Below are positions 50,134 through 60,404 of a DNA stretch of 64,000 nucleotides, one piece after another. Source of the DNA: AG-12 sp027319585. GTDB taxonomy: Bacteria; Chloroflexota; Dormibacteria; Aeolococcales; Bog-877. The notes beneath the pieces are model-generated. The model had not been told where the DNA came from. It worked only from the letters and a program-made list of their open reading frames with translations, and did not search any database. Position numbers and translations under genes: made by a program. The DNA lies in the NCBI GenBank assembly GCA_027319585.1, contig DAHVMY010000004.1:3280-67279 (forward strand), in the 5' to 3' direction. Every line of letters starts with the position of its first letter. Within the stretch, counting starts at the first letter, position 1.

Positions 50134-52728
50134 ATGGCAGTTGTAAGGCTGGTGGTCAATGGGAAGCCCCACGATCTGAGCATCGCGCCGGATGTGCCCC
50201 TGCTACGGGCCTTGCGGGAGCGCCTCAACCTCAAGGGCCCGAAGTACGGGTGTGGGGAGGGAGCGTGCGGCGCCTGCGCCGTCCTGCTCGACGGCGAGAC
50301 ACATCTGGCTTGCTCCACCACCGTCGCGGAGGTCGGGCCACGGACGATCACGACAATCGAGGGGCTCGCACCGCCCGGGCAACTGCACCCGGTACAGGCT
50401 GCGTTCCTCGCCGAGGGCGCGCTGCAGTGCGGGTTCTGCACCCCAGGAATGGTCGTCGCCGCGGCTGGGCTTTTGAGGGTCAACCCCGACCCCGACGAGC
50501 TCGACATCCGCACCGCGCTCAACGGGCACCTCTGCCGTTGCGGCGCCTACTCCAGGATCGTGAGAGCGGTATCTCGAGCGGCCCGGACCCGAGGCAGCGT
50601 GCAGCCCACGCCACCTGCTGGGCCCCAACCGCCGCGGGTCCAGCTGGGCACGCGACGCCCTTGGGAGCGCATCGCTGCGCTGGATCGCCCGTACTTCGAC
50701 GTGCTCTCGGATGGCTTGGTGGCGGTCCTGCCAGGCGCGCCGCCGAGCGCGGGACAGCATTGGCCCGATGGAGGGGCCTTCGTGCACGTGGGCAGTACCG
50801 GGGTGGTGACGGCGTTTATCGGCAAGGTGGACGGCGGGCAGGACAATCGGACCGCGCTCGCCCAGCTCGTGGCCGAGGAACTGCGGGTGCCCCCAGACCG
50901 AGTCGTGATGGTGATGGGTGACACAGGCGTATCCCCATTCGACCCGGGCACCTTCGGGAGCCGATCCATGCCCGACGCCGGCCACCACCTTCGCCTCGCC
51001 TCGGTGGCGGCGCGACGCGGCCTGCTGGAGCTGGCCCGCGACCGCCTGGGGGTCCCCGAAGAGCAGCCACTGCAGGCTGCCGAGGGCGTGGCGCGGACCA
51101 CCGACGGCACCCGGACTATGAGCTATGCAGACTTGGTCGAAGGAGTTCGCGTGGTGCGCGAGGCGAGCCGCCGCGAGGAGCTCACCCCGCCCCGGGAGTG
51201 GACCTGCGCCGGGAGGGCTGCCGCGCGGGCGACGTCGCCGGCCGCGGTGACCGGTATCAAGGTCTACCCGTCCGATCTGGTGGTGGACGGGATGCTCGCA
51301 GGCAAGACTCTCGCCCGCCCGTACCATGGGGCACGCTTGGAGTCCTTGGACCTGACTTTGGCAGAGCAGGTCGAGGGGGCCACTCTCATCCGCGAAGGGG
51401 ATCTGGTTGGAGCGGTCGGCGACGACCCTGCGACGGTCGCGCGAGCGATAGCCCTAATACAAGCGACGTGGAGCCCCGCCCCCGACGTGAGCAGCGCCAC
51501 CATCGCCGACTACCTCCGCCAGCACCCAGTGCAGACGCAGGGTTGGGGTGGGTCGTTCCTCGCAGAAGGCGGCGACGTCGCAGCGGCTGTCCGGTCGGGA
51601 CACCGGTCCCTCCACGCCACCTACACCGTCCCCTACATCGCCCATGTCCCCATGGAGCCACGTAGTGCCGTCGCTCGCTGGGTGGGCGACGCGGTCACGA
51701 TCTGGACCGGAACGCAGCGGCCATTCGCGGTGCGACGCGAGGTGGCCGACGCCATGGGCATCGACGAGGAGGCAGTCGAGGTGATCGTCCCCGACTTCGG
51801 CGGGGGGTTTGGCGGCAAACACACCGGCGAGGCAGCCATCGCCGCTGCCACCCTGGCCCGCCGTGCGGGGCGTCCGGTGCGAGTCGCCTGGAGTCGAGCG
51901 GAGGAGTTTACCCAGGGCTACTTGCGCCCGGCAGCGGTTATCGATGTGACCAGTGCCACAAGTTCGGACGGCAGCATTTCGGCGTGGGACTTCGTCAACG
52001 TCAACTCCGGCCCGCACGCGATCCAGCCCCCCTACGCGATTCCCAACTGGAGGCTGCACTTTCAGCCAGCCGCCTCGCCGCTCCGGCAGGGGTCCTATCG
52101 GGCGCTGGCGGCGACCGCGAACAACTTCGCTCGGGAGTCGCACATTGACGAGCTCGCCGCCCTCACCGGGGAGGATCCGTTGCAGTTCCGCCTGCGGCAG
52201 CTGACCGACTGGCGGCTGGCGGACGTGCTGCGGCAAGTTGCAAGCCGGGCCGGGTGGGATCACCGCCACAGCGGTGATGGCCGCGGCTTCGGACTGGCGG
52301 TGGGACTGGAGAAGGATGGCCGCATCGCCGCCTGCGTCGAGGTGCGCGTGCACCGCGACCAGCGCCTGGAGGTTCTTCGGGTGATCACCGGCTTTGACTG
52401 CGGCGCGATCGTGAGCCCCGACAACCTCGCCAACCAGGTGGAAGGGGCTGCGATCATGGGGCTGGGTGGAGCCCTGTTCGAGGCCGTGGAGTTCGCGGGT
52501 GGCAAGGTCACCAACGCGTCCCTGCGGCAGTACCGGGTCCCCCGCTTCCTGGACGTTCCCCCAATTGAGGTGATCCTGGTGGATCGACCCGAGCTGGAAC
52601 CGGCTGGCGGCGGGGAGACGCCGATCATGGCGATCGCGCCCGCCCTGGCCAACGCCATATTTGCCGCGACGTGTCGCCGCCTGCGAGCACTTCCCTTGGC
52701 ACCCAAGGGGCTGCTCGCCGAAGCGTGA
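50134..52728 (+). CDS. fused 2Fe-2S/molybdopterin hydroxylase (isoquinoline oxidoreductase-like)
   Basis: 864 residues of the xanthine oxidase superfamily. Residues 1-150 form the small Fe-S subunit: CGEGACGACAVLLDGE (plant-type 2Fe-2S) and CGFCTPG...HLCRCG (second cluster). The rest is an IorB-like molybdenum subunit with FGGGFGGKHTGEAA near 555 and the catalytic Glu in GGGETPIMAIAPALANA near 835. The large subunit looks shorter than usual and no FAD subunit is adjacent, so electrons probably go to a cytochrome or quinone. Substrate unknown. It needs Moco from moaD/moaE. Confidence 0.87.
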   Translation: MAVVRLVVNGKPHDLSIAPDVPLLRALRERLNLKGPKYGCGEGACGACAVLLDGETHLACSTTVAEVGPRTITTIEGLAPPGQLHPVQAAFLAEGALQCGFCTPGMVVAAAGLLRVNPDPDELDIRTALNGHLCRCGAYSRIVRAVSRAARTRGSVQPTPPAGPQPPRVQLGTRRPWERIAALDRPYFDVLSDGLVAVLPGAPPSAGQHWPDGGAFVHVGSTGVVTAFIGKVDGGQDNRTALAQLVAEELRVPPDRVVMVMGDTGVSPFDPGTFGSRSMPDAGHHLRLASVAARRGLLELARDRLGVPEEQPLQAAEGVARTTDGTRTMSYADLVEGVRVVREASRREELTPPREWTCAGRAAARATSPAAVTGIKVYPSDLVVDGMLAGKTLARPYHGARLESLDLTLAEQVEGATLIREGDLVGAVGDDPATVARAIALIQATWSPAPDVSSATIADYLRQHPVQTQGWGGSFLAEGGDVAAAVRSGHRSLHATYTVPYIAHVPMEPRSAVARWVGDAVTIWTGTQRPFAVRREVADAMGIDEEAVEVIVPDFGGGFGGKHTGEAAIAAATLARRAGRPVRVAWSRAEEFTQGYLRPAAVIDVTSATSSDGSISAWDFVNVNSGPHAIQPPYAIPNWRLHFQPAASPLRQGSYRALAATANNFARESHIDELAALTGEDPLQFRLRQLTDWRLADVLRQVASRAGWDHRHSGDGRGFGLAVGLEKDGRIAACVEVRVHRDQRLEVLRVITGFDCGAIVSPDNLANQVEGAAIMGLGGALFEAVEFAGGKVTNASLRQYRVPRFLDVPPIEVILVDRPELEPAGGGETPIMAIAPALANAIFAATCRRLRALPLAPKGLLAEA

Positions 52729-53101
52729 CCCCAAACTCATCCACCGTCGCCGCCTGAACTCGCCTGCCCCGAATCTCCGGGATGTGCGCGCTCGCTGACC
52801 ACCCCGGGTGAGTCGGCAAGGCGTGTGCTGGGTCGCGGGCCACACCCGCCGGGCCTTCGCACAGCGACTAGTCTCCCATGGCCCTGGCGGGCCGCCCGCT
52901 GGCGGGTGAAAATAGGGCTGCCATCCGGCGACATCGAGCTCTCCTTGGTGCCATGAGCCCGGCGACTAGTCGGATTGCGGGAGCCGAAGGCACCCCTGAC
53001 TGTTGCTTTGAGCACGAGCCTTAGATCTCGCTTGTCGGTTGGGCGTGGCGCAAGCCGGAGGAGGGCTCGTGGAGACGCAGATCGCGCGCGACCGACGGCC
53101 G
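52729..53101. other. 373-base region without recognisable gene
   Basis: Between the convergent hydroxylase and lactonase genes. Open frames show no motifs. No hairpin with U tract or repeat was recognised. Confidence 0.45.
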
Positions 53102-53860
53102 CTACTCGTAAAAAATCGGCGAATGGCGCAGCGTGCGCCACTGCTCAGGGTCGTGTCCGTAGATGACCCTGGCCCTCAGGTCGCGTGCCCGATCAACCAG
53201 CTCTCGGGCACTCCGGCTGGCCAGCTCGGGATCGGCGTGGGCGGTCCAGCGGTCGTAACGCAGATTGTCCTCTTCGTAAATCGCGTCACCACACAGGATC
53301 ACCGCCTGGCCACCGTCCAGGTGGACCACCACCGACTGGTGCCCCGGCGCATGCCCCGGGGTGGGGAACACCGAGACCCCATCTCCGAGGTCGGCCTCAC
53401 CGTCCAGCAGGCTGTAATCCAGTCCGTCAAGACGCCAGTACTGATTGGGGAACGAAGGATTGTCCAGGGCGCTGTGGTAGTGCTCGCGTTGAACGTGAAA
53501 GGTGGCGTTGGTGAAGGCGTCGTTGTTGCCGGCATGGTCAAAATGAAAGTGCGTGTTGATCACATCGGTGATGTCGGTGCTGCGCAGCCCCAACTGGGCC
53601 AGGCGATAGTCGACGGTGTCCTCCAGACGCATCACCGGGCGCAGTTCCCGGGCAAAGGCGGTGCCCCGCCACGTCCGGTCCGGGTCCTCGATGTGGCTGC
53701 GATGGATCCCCGTGTCGACCAGCATCCGCCTCCCAGAGTCGGTGGTCAGCAGGTAGCCGATGATCGGGATGTGGATGCGCAGCCCGTCGTCGGTGCCCGG
53801 GGTGAGCACGCTCTTGTCACAGCACGCCTCGCCCAAGCCGAGCGCGTAGAGTCGCTTCAA
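53102..53860 (-). CDS. metallo-beta-lactamase hydrolase, AHL-lactonase-like
   Basis: 252 residues. THFHFDHAG is the HxHxDH zinc motif, TPGHAPGHQS supplies the next His, CGDAIYEED the bridging Asp and VIYGHDPEQW the last His. The N-terminal length and the LLTTDSGRRMLVDTG pattern resemble N-acyl homoserine lactonases (AiiA/AttM group), but the same subfamily includes other lactone and ester hydrolases. Intact metal site. No quorum-sensing genes are nearby, so the true substrate is open. Confidence 0.88.
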   Translation of the reverse strand: MKRLYALGLGEACCDKSVLTPGTDDGLRIHIPIIGYLLTTDSGRRMLVDTGIHRSHIEDPDRTWRGTAFARELRPVMRLEDTVDYRLAQLGLRSTDITDVINTHFHFDHAGNNDAFTNATFHVQREHYHSALDNPSFPNQYWRLDGLDYSLLDGEADLGDGVSVFPTPGHAPGHQSVVVHLDGGQAVILCGDAIYEEDNLRYDRWTAHADPELASRSARELVDRARDLRARVIYGHDPEQWRTLRHSPIFYE

Positions 53861-53949
53861 GCTCTCACCTCGAAGCGATCTTAGTGGCCGGCGGCCGGGA
53901 TGCGCCAGAGCACCGTCCCAGCCACAGACCCGTGCGCCACAATGGGGCG

Positions 53950-54762
53950 ATGGACCAGCGGGTCGGATATCAGGGGGAACCCGGGGCCAACTCCGACGAG
54001 GCGGCGCGCCAGCTCTTCCCCGGCGCCGACACCGTGGGTCTGCCGACCTTCGCCGCGGTCTTCACAGCTGTGGCCAGGGGGGATTTGCAGTTTGCGGTCC
54101 TGCCCGTGGAGAACAGCCGCGCGGGGGTCGTGCAGGAGGTTAGCGATCAGCTCTGGGCCCACCCGGAGCTGACTGTGGTCAGCGAACGAGTGGCTCCCAT
54201 CCGTCACCATCTGCTCGCCGCCGACCACCAGCCGGTGGAGCGGGCCCTTTCCCACCCCCAGGCCCTGGCCCAGTGTGCGAACTGGTTAAGCGCCCACGGG
54301 ATAGCGGGCATCCCGCATCCGGACACGGCTGGCGCGGCCCGCCAGGTGGCCCAGAGCAGGGTGGACGGGGAGGGAGCGATCGCATCACTCACCGCCGCCC
54401 GACTGTACGGGCTGGTGGTGGTGGCGGAGGACATCGCCGACGAGCCGTCCAACCAGACCCGTTTCGTGGTGGTCACCGCCCGCGCCGCTACCGGAGGGCC
54501 GATTCCTGGGAGGGCCAAGGTGTCAATGGGCCTGATCGCCCCCCATCGCCCCGGGGGGCTGGTCCGGGTGCTGGAGGTCTTCGCTGACCTGGAGCTGAAC
54601 CTGACCCGGTTGGATGCCCGCCCCATACCGGACCTGCCCTTTCACTACCGCTTCTACCTGGATGCCGAGCTCGAGCAGGCGGGCCAGGTGGACCTGCTGC
54701 TGCCCCGGTTGGCCTCCGTCAGCCAGGAGCTTCGGCTCTTCGGGATCTATCCCCTAACCTGA
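53950..54762 (+). CDS. pheA: prephenate dehydratase
   Basis: 270 residues; converts prephenate to phenylpyruvate for phenylalanine synthesis. Catalytic domain (1-180) has VGYQGEPGANSDEAA, VLPVENSRAGVV and PSNQTRFVVV with the TRF catalytic Thr. A C-terminal ACT domain (about 195-270) binds phenylalanine; its ESRP motif is changed to DARP in LTRLDARPI. ATG 53950 begins at the normal position. It converges with ilvD and overlaps it by 16 bases. Confidence 0.95.
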   Translation: MDQRVGYQGEPGANSDEAARQLFPGADTVGLPTFAAVFTAVARGDLQFAVLPVENSRAGVVQEVSDQLWAHPELTVVSERVAPIRHHLLAADHQPVERALSHPQALAQCANWLSAHGIAGIPHPDTAGAARQVAQSRVDGEGAIASLTAARLYGLVVVAEDIADEPSNQTRFVVVTARAATGGPIPGRAKVSMGLIAPHRPGGLVRVLEVFADLELNLTRLDARPIPDLPFHYRFYLDAELEQAGQVDLLLPRLASVSQELRLFGIYPLT

Positions 54763-56471
54763 GCGGGCGAGAGCTCCTCGGCGAGGACCGCGCCGCGGGC
54801 GGAACTCCCGACCAGCTGGGCGTATCTGGCGAAGACCCCGCGCCGCTTCGGCACTTCCGGGGCGCGCCAGAGCCGACGTCGGCGCTCCCACTCCGCCTCC
54901 GGAACAGCGGCGGATACGGTCCGAGCGTCGACATCGATGGTGATCTGATCGCCATCGCGCACCAGCGCGATCGGCCCCCCCACGGCGGCCTCGGGAGCGA
55001 TGTGACCGATCATCAGCCCATGGGTTGCGCCCGAGAAGCGGCCGTCGGTCAGCAGGGCCACGCTGTCCCCGAGGCCCTGGCCAACCAGCGCCCCGGTCAC
55101 GCCCAGCATCTCGCGCATGCCCGGGCCGCCGCGCGGACCCTCGTAGCGGATCACCACCACGTCGCCGGGGACGATTGACCTGGCGGACACCGCCGCCATC
55201 GCCGCCTCCTCGGAGTCGAAGACCCGCGCGGGCCCGGTGTGCTGGCGCCAGGTGTGCCCCGCCACCTTGACCACCGAGCCCTCCGGGGCGAGCTGCCCGT
55301 GGAGAATGGCCATGCCTCCGCTTGCGCTGAGCGCCTCCCCGACCCGCCGAACCACGTCCTGGCCATCGGTCTCGGGCCAGGTGTCGGCAGCGGCGGCCGC
55401 CTGGTCTTCCAGGCTGGAGCCGGTGCAGGTCTGGGCCGAGCCCGCCACCGAGCCGTGCTCCAGCAACCGGCGCACCAGCAGCGCCACACCGCCGGCACGT
55501 GTCAGGTCGACGGCGTTGTAGCGGCCGCCGGGACGGAGGTCGGCCAGCCAGGGGGTGCGTTGACTCACGGCGTCGAAATCGTCGATCTGCAGCGGGATTC
55601 CGGCCTCGGTCGCGATTGCCAGCAGATGCAGCACCGCATTGGTCGAGCCCCCACTTGCCATCACCCCCGCGATCGCGTTCAGGAACGACTCCCGCGAGAG
55701 GTAGGTGCTGGGCCGCCGACCCCTGGCGACCATCTCCACCACCAAGCGGCCCACCTCGGCGGCGGCTTCGGGCTTGCCGGGATCGGTCGCTGGGATGCCC
55801 CCCAGCTGAAGTGGCGAAATGCCCAGCAGTTCGATGGCCATGGCCATGGTGTTGGCGGTGAACTGGCCCCCGCAGGCGCCGGCCCCGGGGCAGGCGACGT
55901 CCTCCAACTGCCGGAGCTCGTCATCGCTGATGCGCCCGGCCTCGGCGGCCCCGATCGCCTCAAACACGTCGATCACCGTCACGTCCCGGCCCCGGAAGCG
56001 GCCGGGCTGAATGGAGCCGCCGTAGAGCAGGCAGCCGGGGAGGTCCAGCCGACACAGGGCCATGGCCGCGCCGGGGATGGTCTTGTCGCAGCCGACCAGC
56101 GCCACCACGCCATCCAGAAGATGGCCCCGGCAGACGAGCTCGATCGAGTCGGCGATGACCTCCCGGCTGATCAAGGACGCCTTCATGCCCTGGGTGCCCA
56201 TGGCCACCCCGTCGGAGACCGCGATGGTGTTGAACTCCATCGGCGTGCCGCCGGCTTCCCGGATCCCGCGCTTGACGTGCTCCGCCAGCCGCCGCAGACC
56301 GAGGTTGCACGGCATGGTCTCGATCCAGGTGTTGGCGACCCCGATCAGGGGGCGGGACAGGTCGGAGTCCGTATAGCCGGCTCCCTTGAGCATCGCCCGA
56401 GCGGCAGCCCGCTCGCGGCCGACCACCAGGGCGCGACTCGGAAGCGCGTTCGCCTGCGTGGCTGGCTTCAT
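54747..56471 (-). CDS. ilvD: dihydroxy-acid dehydratase
   Basis: 574 residues; third enzyme of valine/isoleucine synthesis. Fe-S ligand cysteines occur in ALVGCDKTIPGA and VACPGAGACGGQFTANT, plus one upstream in NTWIETMPCN. GDVVVIRYEGPRGGPGMREM and TDGRFSGATHG are typical C-terminal motifs. ATG 56471 has GAGGA nine bases upstream. It is transcribed away from the ilvB operon; both use the 56472-56655 region. Confidence 0.96.
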   Translation of the reverse strand: MKPATQANALPSRALVVGRERAAARAMLKGAGYTDSDLSRPLIGVANTWIETMPCNLGLRRLAEHVKRGIREAGGTPMEFNTIAVSDGVAMGTQGMKASLISREVIADSIELVCRGHLLDGVVALVGCDKTIPGAAMALCRLDLPGCLLYGGSIQPGRFRGRDVTVIDVFEAIGAAEAGRISDDELRQLEDVACPGAGACGGQFTANTMAMAIELLGISPLQLGGIPATDPGKPEAAAEVGRLVVEMVARGRRPSTYLSRESFLNAIAGVMASGGSTNAVLHLLAIATEAGIPLQIDDFDAVSQRTPWLADLRPGGRYNAVDLTRAGGVALLVRRLLEHGSVAGSAQTCTGSSLEDQAAAAADTWPETDGQDVVRRVGEALSASGGMAILHGQLAPEGSVVKVAGHTWRQHTGPARVFDSEEAAMAAVSARSIVPGDVVVIRYEGPRGGPGMREMLGVTGALVGQGLGDSVALLTDGRFSGATHGLMIGHIAPEAAVGGPIALVRDGDQITIDVDARTVSAAVPEAEWERRRRLWRAPEVPKRRGVFARYAQLVGSSARGAVLAEELSPAQVRG

Positions 56472-56595
56472 CTTGATTCGTCCTCAAACTGAACTTGAGC
56501 TGCCCGGGTGGCGGCCCTGCCGATGGCGTGAAACCATAGCAAGCCGCCCCGCGCCGCTGCGAGGCCCCGCGGCGGGCACGCCTTGGCACCCAAGC

Positions 56596-56624
56596 TTGAC
56601 AGCGCTGCCAGGGGCTGGTATACC
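56596..56624 (+). promoter_or_regulatory. sigma70-type promoter of the ilv-leu operon
   Basis: TTGACA at 56596-56601, a 17-base spacer and TATACC at 56619-56624 form a near-consensus promoter. Transcription would start near 56631, about 25 bases before the leader-peptide ATG. Confidence 0.75.
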
Positions 56625-56655
56625 TGTCGGCAACTTGAACGCGCACCCCGCCGCC

Positions 56656-56718
56656 ATGCTGACTCGTGAGAGCTCCTTCGCTCTAGTAGGCCTAATTTCA
56701 GGAGGGCTGGTCAGCTAA
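56656..56718 (+). CDS. ilv leader peptide
   Basis: A 20-codon ORF between the promoter and a terminator: MLTRESSFALVGLISGGLVS. Codons 10-14 read CTA GTA GGC CTA ATT, a run of Leu, Val, Leu and Ile codons with unusually AT-rich synonymous choices for this genome; more Leu and Val follow. Its last codons lie in RNA that can pair two ways: GGAGGGCT (56701-56708) with the terminator's left arm, and CAGCTAA (56712-56718) with TTAGCTG (56736-56742). It is expected to sense charged branched-chain tRNAs and not to have a product role. Confidence 0.8.
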   Translation: MLTRESSFALVGLISGGLVS

Positions 56719-56744
56719 AGGCTGCGCATCCGCACTTAGCTGCA

Positions 56745-56780
56745 AGCCCCCCGGTCACCACCGGGGGGCTTTTTTTGTTT
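56745..56780 (+). terminator. rho-independent terminator of the ilv attenuator
   Basis: AGCCCCCCGG pairs perfectly with CCGGGGGGCT around a 6-base loop (56745-56770), followed by TTTTTTGTTT. It is 27 bases after the leader-peptide stop and 53 bases before the next ORF, the right place for transcription attenuation. Confidence 0.92.
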
Positions 56781-56832
56781 TCCGAACCCATCTCCATCGC
56801 TGTTCGACCGAGCAACCACCAGGAGGCCAATC

Positions 56833-57021
56833 ATGTCCGCACCTCGCGATATCCCCGGCACCGAAGGCCCGTCTCCGTTCGCGTTCCCGCCTGACATCGA
56901 GCTCGACGAGGCGGCGCGCAACTGGGTGCGCCACCACCACGAACACGCCCGCCCGATGCGGCAGATGGCCGCCGACGCGGCGGTGACGTCCGCCATCGGC
57001 AGGGCCTACGGTCAGGGCTGA
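56833..57021 (+). CDS. 62-residue protein of unknown function at the head of the ilv operon
   Basis: ATG 56833 has a perfect AGGAGG six bases upstream, stronger than that of ilvB, which follows 10 bases after the stop. The protein is soluble: a Pro-rich N terminus (FAFPPDIELDE), then a helix with NWVRHHHEHARPMRQMAADA (three consecutive His). No known family. Its place between the attenuator and ilvB means it is controlled with branched-chain amino acid synthesis. It could be a small acetolactate synthase partner or metal-binding peptide; this is speculation. Confidence 0.75.
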   Translation: MSAPRDIPGTEGPSPFAFPPDIELDEAARNWVRHHHEHARPMRQMAADAAVTSAIGRAYGQG

Positions 57022-57031
57022 GAGTCCGGCG

Positions 57032-58762
57032 ATGAGCGCAACCGCCCTGCTTGGCTTCGAAGACCGACCCGTCGAGCCCGCCCGCGCTAGCCGCTGCGGC
57101 GCGGAGATCCTTCTGCAGGCACTGGAAGCCGAGGGGGTCGAGGTCATCTTCGGGCTGCCGGGAGGCGCCAACCTGCCGATCTACCAGCACCTGCCCAGCT
57201 CACCGATCCGGCACATCCTGGTTCGCCACGAGCAGGGGGCGGCGCACATGGCCGACGGCTACGCTCGTACCAGCGGCCGGGTGGGAGTCTGTCTGGCGAC
57301 CTCGGGACCCGGGGCCCTCAACCTGGTGACCGGGTTGGCGACCGCGCACTTCGACTCCGTGCCCGTGGTGGCGATCACGGGGCAGGTCGCCACCGCCACG
57401 ATCGGCACCGACGCCTTCCAGGAGTCGGACGTCATCGGCTCGACCATGTCGGTCACCAAGCACAGCTACCAGGTGCAGGACGCGCGCGACCTCTACGCGG
57501 TGGTCCGCGAAGCCTTCCAGGTGGCGCGCACCGGCAGACCCGGGGCGGTCTTGATCGACGTGCCCAAGGACGTGCAGCAACAGGTGGTCGAGGGCGACTC
57601 GGCGGAGATCACCCGGCTTCGACCCCACCGGGAGCCTCCTCCTCCCGCCCCGGAGCTGCTCGACCGGGCGGCCCAGTGGCTGGCGGGGGCCCACCGGCCC
57701 GTGATTCTGGCGGGCAGGGGGGTAGCGATCTCCCGAGCCGAGGCGGCGCTGCTCGAGCTCGCCCAGCAGATCGACGCACCTGTGGGGACCACGCTGCTCG
57801 GCACCGGGGTCTTCCCGGCCGACCATCCCCTCGCCCTGGGGCTGGTCGGGTTCATGGGGACCGGGTACTGCAATCTGGCGGTGAGCAACTGCGATTCCCT
57901 CCTGATGGTGGGCATGCGCGCGGACGACCGGGTCACCTGCCGGCTGGATCAGTTCGCGCCACGCGCGCGCCACATCATCCACGTGAACATCGACCCGGCC
58001 GAGCTGGGCAAGACCGTCGCCGCAGACTGCCAGATCGCCGCCGACGCAACCTGGACCATTCGCGCCCTGGCTGGGAGAGTGCCGCCGCGCCGGCACCCCC
58101 GATGGCGCGCCCAGATCCGGGCCTGGCGTGATCGCCACCCCTTGCGATACCCGAACAACGGCAAGCTCCAGCCCCAGGAGGTCCTGGCCGCCTGCTACGC
58201 CCGCCGCCACCCGTCCGACGTCGTGGTGGCGGACGTCGGGCTGAACCAAATCTGGGCCGCCACGGCCTGGACCGGTGACCGGGCGGGCACCTTCCTCAAC
58301 TCCGGTGGCGCGGGCACCATGGGCTTCGCCCTCCCGGCCGCGCTCGGGGCGCAGGCGGCCGCCCCCGACCGCAGGGTCTGGGCAATCTGCGGCGAGGGGG
58401 GCTTCGTCATGACCCTGCAGGAGCTGGCGACGGCCGTGGAGGCGCGGTTGCCGGTCAAGGTGGTGATCCTCAACAACGGCCAGCTCGGCATGGTGCGCCA
58501 GTTCCAGGACGACTTCTACGGCGGCATCCGCTCCGCGGTCGCCCATTCGGTCGTTCCCGACTTCCGGCTGTTGGCCTCCGCCTTCGGCTGCTTCAGCGCC
58601 ACCGTGACCTGCAGCGGCGAGCTGGACGACGCCCTCGGCTCAGCGCTCGAACACCCGGGACCGGCGCTGGTCGAGTGCCGGATCGACCCCGAGGCCGGCG
58701 TGTACCCCATAGTCCCCTTCGGCAAAGGTCTTGCCGGTTTCGTGGAGTGCCCGGTCGGGTGA
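57032..58762 (+). CDS. ilvB: acetolactate synthase large subunit
   Basis: 576 residues, ThDP-dependent; forms acetolactate or acetohydroxybutyrate from pyruvate. Three domains are visible: N-terminal PYR domain with VRHEQGAAHMADGYAR (catalytic Glu in HEQGA), central FAD domain and C-terminal PP domain with the ThDP motif GEGGFVMTLQELATA...NNGQLGMVRQ (the GDG of the motif reads GEG). It overlaps ilvN by four bases. Confidence 0.95.
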   Translation: MSATALLGFEDRPVEPARASRCGAEILLQALEAEGVEVIFGLPGGANLPIYQHLPSSPIRHILVRHEQGAAHMADGYARTSGRVGVCLATSGPGALNLVTGLATAHFDSVPVVAITGQVATATIGTDAFQESDVIGSTMSVTKHSYQVQDARDLYAVVREAFQVARTGRPGAVLIDVPKDVQQQVVEGDSAEITRLRPHREPPPPAPELLDRAAQWLAGAHRPVILAGRGVAISRAEAALLELAQQIDAPVGTTLLGTGVFPADHPLALGLVGFMGTGYCNLAVSNCDSLLMVGMRADDRVTCRLDQFAPRARHIIHVNIDPAELGKTVAADCQIAADATWTIRALAGRVPPRRHPRWRAQIRAWRDRHPLRYPNNGKLQPQEVLAACYARRHPSDVVVADVGLNQIWAATAWTGDRAGTFLNSGGAGTMGFALPAALGAQAAAPDRRVWAICGEGGFVMTLQELATAVEARLPVKVVILNNGQLGMVRQFQDDFYGGIRSAVAHSVVPDFRLLASAFGCFSATVTCSGELDDALGSALEHPGPALVECRIDPEAGVYPIVPFGKGLAGFVECPVG

Positions 58763-59333
58763 CTTCATGCAATTCGGACCAGTGCCGTCCCACCTCCTTG
58801 GCGGCGAACCCCAGCCAGCCGTGGCGGCTGGTCATGGTCCAGGCCGAGGACCGCAGCGGGATCCTGCAGCGGGTCACCAACTGCCTTGCCCGCCGCGGCT
58901 TCCAGCTGTTCAGCTGCACGGTTGGCCAGGGTCCGACGGACGGCCTGCTCACTCTCTGGCTGCGGGTCGGGACCGGCCCGCAGCCAGTGGACCAGGTCAC
59001 CAAGCAGCTCGCCAAGCTCATCGACGTGGTCAGCGTCGAGGACATGACCGCGCGGGCGCCGGTGCAATGGACGACCGCGCTGGTGGAGATTCGGCGAAGT
59101 GGTGACGAGCACGACCTTGAGGCGGCGCTGAACCACCCCGGGGTCCAGGTCGTGCGCCATCTCGAGAGCTCGGTGCTGGCGGCGATCGGCGGCCCGCCGG
59201 AGCAGGTCGAGGAGATCCTGGCCCGCATTCGCCGGCTGCCGGTCATCGACTGGGTGGTGGGACGCCCGCTGGCGCTTGGGGAACACCGGGCGGTGGCGAG
59301 CGCCGCGCCGAGCAATCAAGTGATGAGTGGGAG

Positions 59334-59337
<4 letters not shown>
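58759..59337 (+). CDS. ilvN: acetolactate synthase small (regulatory) subunit
   Basis: About 192 residues with two ACT-type modules: AEDRSGILQRVTNCLARRGF (valine-binding, about 32-100) and a C-terminal domain from about 110. It confers feedback inhibition on IlvB. The GTG start overlaps the ilvB stop (GTGA) and adds an unusual 28-residue N-terminal stretch before WRLVMVQAED; a later start is possible. The stop overlaps the TTG start of ilvC. Confidence 0.92.

Positions 59338-60400
<1,063 letters not shown>

Positions 60401-60404
<4 letters not shown>

Noticed and set aside
52737..53141. 134-codon minus-strand open frame after the hydroxylase
   Set aside because: Low-complexity Arg/Ser/Pro composition, overlaps the lactonase end, no start signal.
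56386..56655. Possible coding sequence upstream of the ilv leader in the same frame
   Set aside because: The frame runs back into ilvD on the opposite strand and across the promoter; only the 20 codons from 56656 make sense as a leader peptide.
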